Of a stretch of 64,000 bases of DNA, positions 11,580 to 23,125 are shown in pieces. Every line of letters starts with the position of its first letter. The stretch's first letter is position 1. The position numbers and the translations under genes were made by a program. The notes below the pieces were generated by a model that saw only the letters and a list, made by a program, of their open reading frames with translations, did not search any database and was not told the origin of the DNA. Source of the stretch: Cocos nucifera. Its lineage: Eukaryota; Streptophyta; Magnoliopsida; Arecales; Arecaceae. Location of the stretch: NCBI GenBank assembly GCA_006176705.1, contig QRFJ01002301.1, positions 1 to 64,000 on the forward strand, in the 5' to 3' direction.

Positions 11580-12200
11580 CCCAATATAGCCCATGCTGTG
11601 AGTGTCACAAGCAGATATCAGTCGAATCCAGGTGAAGAACACTGGACTTCTATGAAATGTATCTTTAAGTACTTGAGAGGAACTAAGGATATGTTGTTGG
11701 TCTTTGGTAATGGAGAACTCCAAGTTTTGGGGTATACAGACTTAGATTTTATGTCCGATATAGATGATCGAAAGTCGACATCTGGGAGTCTGTTTGTGTG
11801 CAATGGTGGAGCTATCAGTTGAAAAAGTTTCAAGCAGACAGTGATAGTAGATTCCACCATGGAAGCAGAATATATTACTACATCAGAAGCTATAAAGAAG
11901 GCATTCTGATACAAGAAGTTTGCCACAGAGATCGAAGTGATGCCATCAGATGCCATTCCTCTGTACTACGATAACAATGGCGCCATAGCCCTTGCTAAGG
12001 AGCCGAGGTCTCACCAGAAATCCAAGCACATCGAGCGATGATACCACCTTATCCACGATTACCTCGAGAAGGGTTACGTCGAGGTCAAGAGAGTTGACTC
12101 CATAGATAATACGACGTATCCGCTTACAAAGCCATTAGGTCAGTAAAAGATTGAAGCCCATCTTGAGAAGATGGTACTTAGATTTATAGCCAATTGGCTT
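11580..12200 (+). pseudogene. Copia-L RNase H domain
   Basis: C-terminal RNase H of the Copia polyprotein. The RT connection segment 'SNPGEEHWTSMKCI' leads into 'GYTDLDFMSDIDDRKSTSGS', where the D of YTD is catalytic, then 'MEAEYI' with the catalytic Glu, and 'LYYDNNGAIALAKEP' with a further Asp. It ends near 'IANWL' before the polypurine tract. Stops at about 11820 and 11908 interrupt it. Confidence 0.85.
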
Positions 12201-12202
12201 TA

Positions 12203-12217
12203 GGTCAAGTGGGAGTT
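12203..12217 (+). other. Copia-L polypurine tract
   Basis: AGGTCAAGTGGGAGT abuts the 3' LTR. AAGTGGGAG before TGTTAG is the usual plus-strand priming site of plant Copia elements, and Copia-R has the same tract. Confidence 0.75.
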
Positions 12218-13953
12218 TGTTAGATGTGTGCCCTAGAAGCTAGAATTGTCTGACACTTGTAATACACTTCTAAGGGCAAAATTATAATTTTGATGAGGAG
12301 CAGCCCTATGATGATCATGAGAATCAAGTCCATAAGCCCATGGCCATGGCAGAGTGAAATCATAGAAAAAGTTTCTATTAAGATTTTCAAATCGGACTTG
12401 AATCGAATGATTAAATCATATGATAGAAATTAGGGTTTGACGAGTTCACCTTAACCCTAATCTGATCGGAGCTCAAGATAGAAGAACTTAATCACATAAG
12501 TAGCTGCACCGAGAGGTTCATTTTCAATTTTGATGGGTTGCCCCCATATACTGCTAGGTGTCACTGGTGGATTTTGGGAGCAATTAGAATGATTTAGATG
12601 ATCGATCATTCTAGTCGTCTGAATTAGAAGAGTTCTAATCCATCGAAAGGAGTTTTGATGATGTCGATGATAGAGATCGTGACATATTCTATTACTATAT
12701 AGAACTGAATTTAACTGGATCATACAAATAAGGGTTTGAATTTGGATATCATCAATTGGCTTAAACCAGTTCAATTGATTTGAATTAGATTCAATTAGGT
12801 TTAAGAAAATCGTGCTAGCACACGATTGAGCCTAACGTTCTCCTTCTACTATTATTAAAAGTTGTCTTGACTGAGCTAAATGAGTTTGTGCTCACTCAGG
12901 TACCTTTACTTGATCTAACTGAAGCTTGTCCAGGTCAGAAAAGGGTTGTCTTAATTTATGAGATAAATTTGAGACTACACCTGCTATTTTTCGTCACCTG
13001 CTAATTCTTATCCTTTGACTTAGGTCAAACGTTGACCTTTGACACTTAGACATCTGCCAATGTGTCATGCACCTATTGGAGAGAAGATAGGGGCTTGTCC
13101 TATTGCTAGATTTTGGAAAGGAGGGGGTGCATGCATAGGGAGGCATGCGCCCATGGATAGGGATGGCTGGAGTTCCATACGGATGGGACTCCAGGTTTCT
13201 TCTTGGATTCTACTTAGGTGACCCCTAGCTATAGACTTTGACTAGTCTTAGGCACCATCTAAGGATGAATTAGTAGGGGTCTCATCTGATTGGATCAGGT
13301 GATGTCATCCCATCAATCAGATTTAGATCTGATTGCATGAAGCAACGTGATTGGCCGAGATGATGTGGCACAGCAGGGTCTACATAAATCCTATTTGCAC
13401 CCAACTTTAATAGAGTTTTCTCTTAGCCATGCCCCAAGGCTGCCCCTCTCCCTCCTCCATGCCATCCTCTAGTCCTCTCTCTCCTCTCCATGCCCAAGGC
13501 ATGTTGGGTTCCAATTTGGTGCGATCCAGGCAAGAAAAAGCTAACGAGAAAGGAAGAAGGCAGCACTGCTACAGAGACGACAGTAGATCTTCAAAAAAGA
13601 GTTTTGAAGATTCTCTAAATTAGATCTAGATCTGATTTTTAGAGAGATGATAAAGAAGAAGAAGATCTCTAGATCCAATCCGAGTGGATACCGGTAGAGG
13701 CCAGGCGCTTGTGTGGCTAGATCTAGAACCTCAAACAATCAGTAGGATCATCAAAGGATAATCAGATTATCCAACATCAAGGTATAAATTAAATTAGATT
13801 TAATTTAATTTTATTTTATTTATTAGATTTATAAAATTAGATCTGAAACACCTCAGATCTGATCTAGATATATGAAAAAAATTTTTAAAATATTTCTCTT
13901 GATCCGATCAGATTTGAACGAACTTGATCCGAAAAATCAAGATTTCTCCTTTA
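12218..13953 (+). repeat. Copia-L 3' LTR, internally rearranged (1.74 kb)
   Basis: Starts TGTTAGATGTGTG. It follows the 5' LTR to the equivalent of 4264, then jumps directly to the equivalent of 4801, a deletion of about 535 bases at a short 'tga' repeat. Near 13276-13370 it has extra sequence ('tctcatctgattggatcagg...') that is missing from the 5' LTR but has a counterpart in Copia-R, so there the 5' LTR is the one that lost sequence. It ends near 13953, abutting EPRV DNA. Confidence 0.85.
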
Positions 13954-13967
13954 GGTTTATCCCCAAT

Positions 13968-16900
13968 AATTGTAAAAAGAAATTGAAGACACTTTCAATG
14001 TTGTTTGTAATTCAGATATATTATTGAAAAGTGAATATAGGGTAGAAAGATTTGTGTTATCTCACAACCTAAAATCCAGCACCACTTAGAGTAGCAATAG
14101 GCCTCTTTAATGTTTTTTATTATATTTTGCCTACATGGGGTCAGATAATTTAACCATAGTAGTAATTCTTCTAAGGCCTTATAACTATCAGCAAATCTAA
14201 TATTTTTCCTTCTTCTTTTAGACTTGGGTAAGTTTATTCTTCACTTAGGATTATTTATTGGTTTTAGAGATATTTCATTAATAGAATATCTTTTATTTTT
14301 GATAGCTTGTTTTAGCTGATTAAGAAAGGATTCTTTAGGCTCAAAATAGAATTTTAGTGTTATATTTTGACCATTTACTTGGATAGTTATTCCTTCTTGA
14401 GAGACAGTAAAAGGTCTAATCAGAGTTAAAAAGGGGTTTCCTAATATAGCTCCTTGTTTTAGATTTTTAACCATTAAAAGTGAGGTTAAAATATGAGTTT
14501 TTCCCATACAAACCTGAACCTCAAGGATTTTATGGTTTGCCCTAAGATTTCCTCCATTAGTGGTTTGAATCTTATGTGTCAATTTTTCAAAATATCTAGA
14601 TGGGACTAAATCTTCTCTAATACAATTTACATCGGCACCAGAGTCTATAAGAGCAATGTGTTTGAACTTATATTCTCCTTTCAATTTGAATAGAATTTCA
14701 CAGAACCATTTTTGTTTAATATATTCTTTCATAGATCCTATGAAATCATCTAAAGTGTTTTCTTCATTTTTAATCATAAGGGTTTTTCCTTTTGATTAAT
14801 CCAAAGGTTCTAAGATTTGTTCTAAATCTTGACCTTACTCTATCTTAATAGAACTATTTCCAGGAATTGAACTCTTTATTTTAAAGAGATAATATCAGAC
14901 TTAATTAGGGCTTGTTCCCCAAGCAAATCCTCAAGATTGGCTTTTTTGCCTTTTTGCTTGGTATCTCTTAAGGTCTTCGAAATACCTCATCAAGATTATA
15001 AAATTCTTCAGGTTTTTGAAGAGTTGGTTTGATCTTATGTCCTCTGATTAGGGCAAAGAACTTTGGGATTTGGATTTGTTTTTTCTCTGGGCTTAGAGAA
15101 TCAATCATATCCAAAATAAATTGCTTGTTATTAGATAACACTAGAATTTCATCCGAACTTGAATTAGTATGATCATAATCACAGCACGAACAATATTCAT
15201 CAGTATCATCTAATTCTTCCTTTCAGTTATTGTTTAGACTGCAAACAAGATCATTGAGGTTTTCTCTGATATCTTCTAAGCTATTTTCTTTAGATATCTT
15301 TTTAATATCCATAGAATAACATTTGCTTGCAAAATATCCCTTTTTATTATCATAGTAACAAATGGGAGGCTCAGATTTGGTTAATCTTTTGGATTTTCTT
15401 TTGCCCTTGTTAGGCTTAAGATCATATCTTTTAGATTTCATCCTTGGTTTAGGAATCTTCTCAGATTTTCTTCCAAATTATTTCTTCTTATGTTCTTTAG
15501 ATGGTTTTCATCTCTTCTGATAAGATTTATCTAGTAGAAATCCAAATTGTTGACATAAATCACCTAGTTTTTTCTTCCCAACTAATCTCTGTTTCTTCAA
15601 GTGATCTCTAATTTTTAGATCATAATAGAGTTCAGATCCTACTAGTAGAATTTTTCCAGAGAAACCTAAAGTATTCATCATGACAATCTGTTTCTTAGAA
15701 TAACTTTGGACTTTACAGGCATTAAAGTATATAGCTATAATCTGAAATTTTGAAAGTCCATTAATACTCCAATCGACTAGGCTTTTTCCCTCGAATTGGA
15801 TAGTGGTTGTAGAATTAGGTGTTTCCTCAAACTGTAAATCCGCATAGATTGCTCTAGGATAATAGTTTTTAATCCTAAAAGCTATCATTAAAGGTTTAGA
15901 AATCTTGTTAATCTCATATATATCCTCAGTTTTTTCTGGGATATAGATAACTAATTCATCAGAATCTTCATATTTTATCGATATTTCCTTGTCAGATTTT
16001 TCTGATGAATATCCTTCTTCATCCTTGGAGAGTTGAGGTTATCCATAGGACCCAGATTCATCAGGAAGCTCTTCGGACAAATAGTTTATTTTATCCTTGA
16101 GCTTAAAATGATTTATTTTATTATTAAGCTGGTCTATAGGTTCTTCAGAACAGGATGGTTTATATAATGGCTTAAATAGTTTTAGATTTTTATCCTGATA
16201 TTCTTCTAAAGAGTATGGACTTAGTTCATCATCAGAGGCCAGCTTATGAGGGTTAGTTATAAGAATAATCTGCTTATGGGAGTTTACTATAGGAAGAACC
16301 TCAAGAACGACAGCCTTTATGGAATTTGAGGATGCCTCAATGTTTGTGGAGTCTAAGGAAGATGCCTCAATATTTTGTGATATTTCATCTTGTTTTTTCT
16401 GGGGCAATTCCTTAATCAGATCTTCATCAGAGTATTCTGATAAATCTTCTAGCTCCTTAGTTTGTAAATCTTCCTCAGAGTATTCTGATAGATCTTCTAA
16501 CTCCTTAGTTTGTATTCCTATTTCATTATAGGTAGTATTGATAGAGCTTTGCTGTTCTTCTATCTGATTTAAATGATCTTTTTTATTAGGAATAATTTCA
16601 ATAGGGCTTTTTTGTTCTTTTTCTAAGTGATCTACTTTAATGGTTTCTTAAATCTTATCAGTAGTCACTTTAGCTTCTAGTTTAAGGCTGTCTATTTTAT
16701 CTTCAATTATGATTGGCTTAAGTTTTTCAGCATAAGTTCTGTCAATTTTCCAAGCTTGAGCAAGCTTATATATGATATCTTCTTGTATTTCAGGGTCTGC
16801 TTTCTCATGACCTTTATAATAATATTTTTTAAACTAATCAAAGAAGAAAATGTCTTTCTTTAGCTATCATATGGCTGATCCAGATTTCCCTAATAAAATG

Positions 16901-17193
16901 TCTATCATCTTTATCATAAGTTTTAAAGAACAATTCTCTTTTCTCCTCGTTTTGTATTGACTCAAAGTCTTTGCATAGAAGTTCTTTATCTATCTGGAAT
17001 TCAGCAACTAGAATTCAGCAACCTTTACATTAGGTTGTAGAGGTCTATCTAGATTATGAGCAAATTTTTTAATTTTGATTTTTAGATTACCTAAGAAGTC
17101 ATAACTTAAATCTAATTTACCTATTATTTCATACATATAAGGACTATCTTCTATTTCTTTAAAACTCATCATTTTATTTTTTCTAAAAGACAT
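13968..17193 (-). pseudogene. EPRV C3 polyprotein (N-module, acidic region, CP remnant, knuckle, protease)
   Basis: The start at 17193 is the Met of 'MSFRKNKMMSFKE', shared by all B and C units. A 14-base tandem duplication ('gaattcagcaac' at 16997 and again at 17011) shifts the frame of the N-module. The acidic Glu/Ser-rich region covers about 16700-16040, the CP-N segment ('IKNYYPRAIYADLQFEE') 15508-15888, and a basic stretch with a knuckle 15223-15441. The knuckle reads CYYDNKKGYFASKC, so the second Cys and the His are lost. The protease at 14241-14777 keeps 'LIDSGADVNCIRED' with D-S-G intact. The 3' end is missing. Confidence 0.8.
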
Positions 17194-17209
17194 TTTTTAT
17201 AGACACTGT

Positions 17210-18870
17210 CCTGATACAATAAACGTCCTAAAAATTTTCAGTCTTAGTAGAGTTCTTTGTGAAAGATTTGATGATACTAACCATGTCTAGAGATTTGATG
17301 ATACTAGCCAGGTCTTAAACCCAGTCCAATCCAAAGGATCCACTCGATGAAAACCCTTCAAACACCTATTGTATCACTTCAACCTTACTGGGAGACCGAT
17401 ACCAAGGCTTTGCCGATGAATAAAGCTCTAATATCAACCAAGGATAGGGTCAATATCTTGCTCGCTTAGATATCGATCTCGTCTAGAGAACTACAGATAT
17501 ACGTTTACGCCCACTAATCCGTATACCTAATAGCTTACGCCCAGGATGACTCAGGATAATGTATAACTTATTAAATTTTTTAAATTTTTTATATTTTTTA
17601 TTAAATAAAGTAAATAGATAAGCAAACTCATAATAAGACTAAACTAGACGTAAACATAGAAACAACAAAAAGTAAACATACAACAAAAAATAAACTAAAT
17701 TTATAACTAAGATAAACTAAATGTAAACTAATGGAAAATAAACTAGACTGCTCAAAAGATAAACTAAACATAAACTAACCAGAGAATAAGCTAAACAACT
17801 CATAAAAGATAAACTAAGTAAACTAGGTTAGTAAACGAAATAAGAAAAGCCAAAGAGAATGACAAAGCATAAGGTTGGTTAAGAGATAATATAAGCCTAA
17901 GCTTAATGAAAGCAGTAAAGAAAGCAATTAAAAGAGAGTTAACTCATGTTTCAAGATAACCCCTTGATGATTGGGTGGTTTCCCTTTTGTGGAATAGTAA
18001 CTACTACAGTAGAGCTACAGTTTTCATGATTGGAGGGTTTTTCTTTCGTGCAACAGTAACTACTACAGTACAGCTAAAGTATAGCTACAGTGCTGCTACA
18101 GTACCAACTTCGACTGTTTACCTTAGTTGATAGTTTTTCACAGTACTGGATGCTGATCCATATTTCAAATCAATAGAATCCATGGTTTTGAATTCTTGAA
18201 ATGCAGAATGCAAGTATGATAAACAAAATAAAAGTGTAGAATGAAAAGATCATAAAAGAAAATTAATTCATAGAATTGAAAGTAGCTCACTTACATAGTA
18301 GTCTTTTACAAGAGATTGAAATATATTACAGCACACTTGCACACTGGTAAATACAAGCTTGAAGAAGAAATACAAACACTAGTCGATAGACTGTTACAAA
18401 CTGGCACCCTGGTAAATAAACACATAGCACTCAGCACACTGGAAAATAAACACACTAGCACTCTCGCACCTATGTATAGGGTGGTAGTGGAGATGGAAGA
18501 TGAAGTGGAGATGGAGGATGAAATGGAGAAGTGGCATAGTAGAAGAAGAGATAGAATTGAGGGAATGAAAGGTAGGTCGAAGATGATGGAGTGGTAGGTA
18601 AGAAAGAAATGAAATATCATTTGGAAGGTGGATTAGGTTAAGAAGATGGATTAGGTGAAGAAGATGAAGGATTAGGTAAAGAAGATGAAAGAGACGAAGT
18701 AAGGAAGAAGAATAAAGAAAGAAAAGATAAGTAAGAGAGGAGGAATGGATTAGAAATCTGTTCTCTCCTTCGGCTAAACTCTCCTAAGGATCTCTCAGGG
18801 TAGGTGGAGAGCTGCTCTCAATCAGCCGATAGGTGTGTTTCACCCATAGACCATTAGCCGATGCCTTCCT
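17210..18870 (-). other. EPRV C3 leader (no PBS)
   Basis: Long untranslated leader between the promoter and the polyprotein, homologous to those at 24568-26320, 32195-33960 and 45945-47668. It holds AATAAA (minus strand, 17597-17602) in an A/T-rich block, the purine-rich 'gatgaagg' stretch and a 60-base repeat rich in CTGTAG. The PBS block present in C2 and B1 is deleted here: the sequence passes directly from 'cttcaacctta' to 'ctgggagaccgatacc' near 17390. Frames seen on either strand are not conserved as proteins. Confidence 0.75.
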
Positions 18871-18887
18871 CTGGTGCTCTACCTCTC

Positions 18888-18895
18888 CTTTTATA
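18888..18895 (-). promoter_or_regulatory. EPRV C3 promoter TATA box
   Basis: TATAAAAG in 'cctcatctataaaaggagagg', identical in place and context in C2, B1 and (plus strand) C5. It lies about 430 bases downstream of the polypurine tract, as expected for the pregenomic RNA promoter of a pararetrovirus. Confidence 0.8.
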
Positions 18896-19320
18896 GATGA
18901 GGAGGGCCGGACTTCATTTGGTTTGGAGTACGTGGATTTCAAATGAGTTGAAGTCCATGGATTTCAATTGCTTTGGAGTCCGCAGATTTCAAATGGCTAG
19001 AGTTCAGAGTTCTACTTTGGATTGGCCCCTTGTAGACGTCTTATCTACTTTTTCTGAAATCTTTATTGTAGACATCCCATCATGAAACTATCGAGAATCT
19101 TTTCAGTTGAAGTCATTTGTCTTCTTATGCTTCTGGCAAAGGCGTCTTTTGCTTTATGGCACATTATGCTGGTTTAGCATCTGATAAAATCTTCGTCGTT
19201 TTAGCTTGATTTGATGGGTCTTCAGAAGTTTTGATTATTTATTCCTTTTTTAAGAGTAAATTTTACCTGCAAAGAAAAGTTTTACCATTGATTTGGTAGA
19301 GGGTTAGTCATAAAATATTT

Positions 19321-19375
19321 TTCTTTTTCTTTTTTCTTTCTCTCTCTTTTTTTTTGTCTCCTTCTTCTTAATCCA
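19321..19375 (-). other. EPRV C2 polypurine tract
   Basis: On the minus strand an almost pure A/G run, 'agaaggagacaaaaaaaaa' followed by 'gagagagaaag', sits at the end of the 3' ORF and directly before the U3-like promoter block. This is where plus-strand DNA priming is expected. The same tract occurs at 45435-45491, 34422-34445 and, shorter, 26752-26765. Confidence 0.65.
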
Positions 19376-20990
19376 AATGGTTGGATTTGTGGGAATCTGG
19401 ATTTTCTTCATACTGATAGTTTTCAGTGTTTGAGTATTATAAAAAATTTTCATGATTTAAAGAACTTGTTCCATGATGCAGAACACTTCCCCCATAGATG
19501 CTTCCTCAGGGGTATAGTAGTTCATATTTTATCCTTTCAGGATAACTTTCTGGATTTAGCAGGATATCCCAAGTTCCTTCTTTTCTTTCAGAAAAAGTTA
19601 TAGGCAGGTTGGTTGTAGCCCATATTCTTCCATCTGTCCAATATTTCTATTCTCTCAATACATTAGCCATTTGCCAAACATCAAAATAACTAGTAGTCAT
19701 ATATTCTTCTATGTCAAATTTTTCTATTATAGAGTCAACTTCTTCAGGCTTCACTTGATTTCAAAAAATATGGTGATCTTCTTGAGGCAAATAGATAGTG
19801 ATGTCATAAATCTGAAAAGGATAGGTTACAGCCCCTATTTTCTTTTCTTCAATTCCACTGTAAATTCTTATCTCCAAATGTCTCCAATATCATCTGAAAT
19901 GTTGTAGAATAGTAGAGACTACATCTGGAAACATATCAATGGAGAGAATACAGTCGACTGTTGCTAGTCTGACCAATCCCTTATAAAGAGCTCTTTTCTG
20001 TGATTCATTTCCATATCCATTGATAATGGAAATTGAGAGTTTTGGCCAACAGCACCATTCAATTATAATATAGTTATGGAGTTCTTTGAGCAATCGCCTG
20101 ACTTCGCACGGTTGAGTCACCTTATTCAGAATAATATCTTGCAGATCAGGGGTTAGAACTTCTTGAACCTTTTTCCAGCAGTCAAGTCTTTTAAACTTGA
20201 CCATTGTTGGCATTTCTATCAGCCCACAAAGTTCATAGAGAGAATTAGTTCTAGAATAAATTGCATTGATTTTTCCCCAATTGATTTTTCCTTTACTTTA
20301 ATTGTTTCTAAAGTTTTTTTTGTTCCTTAGACATATATTCTATCATTATAGTCATAGCTTTCCTGAATACCTTCTTTTGATTTAAAACATGGGATTGCCA
20401 TATCTTATTGATTAATGCATAGCTTTTAAGAGAAAGTCAAGGATTAAAGAAGAGAGGAGAAATTTGATCCTAAGAGCTCCTTGAGTTTAGTGGAGTTTTA
20501 GCTTTACCAAGACTTGCTCTTGGTAGCTCTTCATTTTGAGTCTTGTCCATCTTTTGAGTCATCTTCTGAGTTGATTTCCTGTCAAGAGATAGATAAGTTA
20601 GTTTTTTGGATAGCATATTATTTTTATATGGTTTATTTACCTCATAAGGAGATAGATCTTGAGATTCTGAGGTAAGATTTTCTTTATTCTGATTAGAGCA
20701 ACTAGGTTTATCTATTAAAGATATTTCAATTAATCTACAAAGAGTGAGCCAATCAGAAGAAATATTTAATAGATATCTCTTAAAAGCTTGAATCTTTTCT
20801 TTTAATTTATTGAGAGTATTTTCTTTTTTGGACTCATAATATGCTAGAGCTTTAAGAGTTAGATAGAAATTTTCCTCCTAATTGAACACATGAGATTCCC
20901 TAGTCTTTTTTATTAAGAAATAATTTTCTAAGGAAAGATTTGAATTGAAGAAGGAAGGATATTTTTATTTTTTGTAGAACATAATATTTT
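19376..20990 (-). pseudogene. EPRV C2 3' ORF, unknown function, with duplicated domain
   Basis: This is the 3'-terminal gene of the B and C units, in frame with or just after the polyprotein. It begins with two related modules (about 20790-20990 and 20230-20480), each with a pattern like 'SL..Y.LI.K.W.SHV.NQ' and a 'LCRLIE' or 'LCGLIE' end. Then comes 'MVKFKRLDCWKKVQEV', open at 19890-20213, and a C-terminal part with 'EIRIYSGI' and 'DITIYLPQEDHHIF'. Stops break it. I do not recognise the family. Its place matches the inclusion-body/transactivator gene of some caulimovirids, but that is position only. Confidence 0.65.
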
Positions 20991-20999
20991 TATTAAAGA

Positions 21000-21670
21000 T
21001 ATAAGAGTGAGGAATTACTTTTGACCTTAGTCCTATATCTAGTGTACTGAATAGATTGATTGGTGATAACACCTTTTCATCTTTTAGGTAGAATCTTCCA
21101 GGTTTAAATATTAAAGTTACATAAAGATTTTATCGAGACTATCTTTTAGTAATATCTTTATAAAGATTGACAATAAGACCAATATATTCCAAGAATATTT
21201 GAAATTGTTCTTTATTTAAGAGATTCTTGGCTATAATAAAACCTGGTTTATGGGAAGAATTTGATATCTTTCTACCAAAATATTTTCTTGAAGTGGCTTT
21301 ATTTCTTTTTCAGGTAGAATTAGTTTGTCTTTAACTATCGTTGTAAAAAGTAATTGAAGACACTTCTAATGTTGTTTGTAATTCAGATATATTATAGAAA
21401 AGTGAATATAGGATAGAAAGATTCATGTTATCTCACAACCTAAAATCCAGCACCACTTAGAGTAGCAATAGGCCCCTTTAATGTTTTTTATTATATTTCA
21501 TCTACATGGGGTCAGATATTTTAACCATAGTAGTAATTCTTCTAAGGCCTTATAACTATCTGGATATCTTATATTTTCCTCCTTTTAGAGTTGGGTAAGT
21601 TTATTCTTAACTTAGGATTATTTATAGGTCTTAGAGATATTTCATTAATAGAATATCTTTTATTTTCAAT
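21000..21670 (-). pseudogene. EPRV C2 segment X with vestigial RT connection
   Basis: This segment sits between protease and 3' ORF, where B1 has RT and RNase H. Its middle part (about 21140-21345) still shows the RT connection pattern: 'LP(I)NQV...' followed by 'LLNKEQFQIFLEYIG' and 'NLYKDI', parallel to 'ISPINRVIEFADK' and 'KDKKQLQRFLGCLYYVSNFYQD' at 28370-28480 of B1. No YxDD palm and no RNase H motif are present. Homologues lie at 43150-43640 (C4) and 50530-51063 (C5). Confidence 0.6.
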
Positions 21671-21673
21671 AAC

Positions 21674-22135
21674 TTATTTTAGCTGATTGAGAAAGGATTC
21701 TTTAGGCTCAGAACAGAATTTTAGTGTTATATTTTGACCATTTACTTGGATAGTTATTTCTTCTTGAGAGACGATAAAAGGTCTAATTAGAGTTAAAAAG
21801 AGGTTTCCTAATATAACTCCTTGTTTTAGATTCTTAACCATTAAAAATGAGGTTAAAATATAGGTTTTTCCTATACAAATATGAACCTCAGGGATTTTGT
21901 GGTTTGCCCTAAGATTTCCTCCATTAGCTGTTTGAATCTTATGTGTCGATTTATAAAGGTATCTAGATGGGACTAAGTCTTCTTTGATACAATTTACATC
22001 GGCATCATAGTCTATAAGAGCAATGTCTTTGAACTTATATTCTCCTTTAAATTTTAATAGAATTTCATAGAACCATTTTTGTTTAATATATTTTTTCATA
22101 GATCCTATGAAATTATTCAAAGTATTTTCAATCAT
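21674..22135 (-). pseudogene. EPRV C2 aspartic protease
   Basis: Retroviral-type protease that would process the polyprotein. The open stretch contains 'FKDIALIDYDADVNCIKED', so the active-site D-S-G has become D-Y-D, and later 'GVILGNLFLTLIRPF', the conserved ILGN flap-side motif. The catalytic Asp itself remains, but Ser and Gly are gone, so activity is unlikely. The preceding linker has 'EQGQDLEQILEP'-like residues with a stop. Confidence 0.8.
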
Positions 22136-22234
22136 AAGGGTTTTTCCTTTTGATTGACATAAAGGTTCTAAGATTTATTCTAAATCTTGACCTTGTTCTA
22201 TCTCAATAGAACTATTTTCTAGGAATTGAACTCT

Positions 22235-22810
22235 TTATTTTAAAGAGTCAATATCAGACTTAATTAGGACTTGTTCACTAAGCAAATCCTCAAGATTAGC
22301 TTTTTTGCCTTTCTGCTTGGTATCTCTAAGTCTTCGAAATACCTCATCAAGATTATAGAATTCTTTAGGTTTTTGAAGAGTTGGTTTAATCTTTTGTCCT
22401 CTAATTAGAGCAAAGAACTTTGGGATTTGGATAGCTTTTTCCTCTGAGCTTAGAGAATCAATCATATCCAAAATAAATTTCTCTTCATTAGATAACACTA
22501 GAATTTCGTCCGAACTTGAATTAGTATGATCATAATCACAGCACGAACAATATTCATCAGCATCATCTAATTCTTCCTCTGAGTCATTGTTTAGACTGCA
22601 AACAAGATCATTGAGTTTTTCTCTAATCTCTTCCAAGCTATTTTCTTCAGATATCTCTCGGATTCTTCTTTTGATATCCTTAGAATAACATTTGCTTGCA
22701 TAATGTCCCTCTTTATTACATTTGTAACAATTGGGAGGCTCAGATTTGGTTAATCTTTTAGAATTCCTTTTGCCCTTGTTAGGCTCAGGATAAGATCTTT
22801 CAGATTTCAT
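22235..22810 (-). CDS. EPRV C2 CP C-terminal segment with intact zinc knuckle (191 codons open)
   Basis: Lys/Arg-rich N-terminus, then 'CYKCNKEGHYASKC', a canonical CX2CX4HX4C knuckle typical of caulimovirid capsid proteins, used for packaging of pregenomic RNA. It is followed by an acidic Cys-rich segment 'DEYCSCCDYDHTNSSSDE', 'IPKFFALIRGQK' and a basic 'RRLRDTKQKGKKANLEDLL' tail. It is part of the larger polyprotein, not an independent gene; the first Met is internal. This and A1 (36990) are the only copies with a full knuckle. Confidence 0.75.
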   Translation of the reverse strand: MKSERSYPEPNKGKRNSKRLTKSEPPNCYKCNKEGHYASKCYSKDIKRRIREISEENSLEEIREKLNDLVCSLNNDSEEELDDADEYCSCCDYDHTNSSSDEILVLSNEEKFILDMIDSLSSEEKAIQIPKFFALIRGQKIKPTLQKPKEFYNLDEVFRRLRDTKQKGKKANLEDLLSEQVLIKSDIDSLK

Positions 22811-23125
22811 CCTTGGTTTAGGAAACTTCTAAGATTTTCTTCCAAAATATTTCTTCTTATCTTCTTCAGATGGTTTTCATCTCTTTTGATAAGATTTACC
22901 TAGTAGAAATCCAAACTGCTGACAGAAATCATCTAGTTTTTTCTTCCCAAGTAATCTCTATTTCTTCAAGTGATCTCTAATTTTCAGATCATAATAGAGT
23001 TCAGATACTACTAGTAGAATTTTTCCAGAGAAACCTAAAGTATTCATCATGACAGTCTGTTTCTTAGAATAACTTTGAACTATCTAGGCATTAAAGTATA
23101 TAACTATAGTCTGAAATTCTGAAAG

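Larger units (their letters stand above)
4187..13953 (+). mobile_element. Ty1/Copia retrotransposon Copia-L, complete but decayed
   Basis: Full-length order on the plus strand: 5' LTR, Met-tRNA PBS, a non-coding leader of about 1.9 kb, gag, protease, integrase, RT, RNase H, polypurine tract, 3' LTR. The integrase-before-RT order defines the Copia superfamily, and RT/RNase H motifs suggest the Tork/Angela side (inference). Many sense codons have become TAG, TAA or TGA, which looks like C-to-T decay at methylated sites. Flanks AGTTT (4182-4186) and GGTTT (13954-13958) could be a decayed 5-bp target duplication. It is older than Copia-R of the same family. Confidence 0.9.
13968..19320 (-). mobile_element. 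EPRV unit C3, truncated at its 3' end
   Basis: Endogenous pararetrovirus unit on the minus strand: promoter at 18888, leader, N-terminal module, acidic repeats, knuckle, protease. It ends abruptly at about 13968, just after the segment that follows the protease, next to Copia-L. It joins C2 head-to-tail at the polypurine tract near 19320. The preserved 3' part matches the RT-less C type ('FTLCRR'-side segment and 'gtgtcttcaatttctttttacaat'), so the RT was probably never in this unit. Bases 13954-13967 are short unassigned filler. Confidence 0.8.

Noticed and set aside
13039..13221. Small plus-strand frame with Cys/Gly-rich product in the Copia-L 3' LTR
   Set aside because: Its 5' LTR counterpart near 5560-5710 does not keep the same frame.
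17580..17830. 'ataaact' low-complexity block as a satellite array
   Set aside because: Units are irregular, the block is part of each EPRV leader and is co-linear in all copies, so it is not an independent satellite.
18306..18620. Frames on both strands in the C3 leader, one rich in Ser and hydrophobic residues
   Set aside because: They lie in low-complexity leader DNA, are not conserved as proteins in the other three leaders, and overlap each other antisense.
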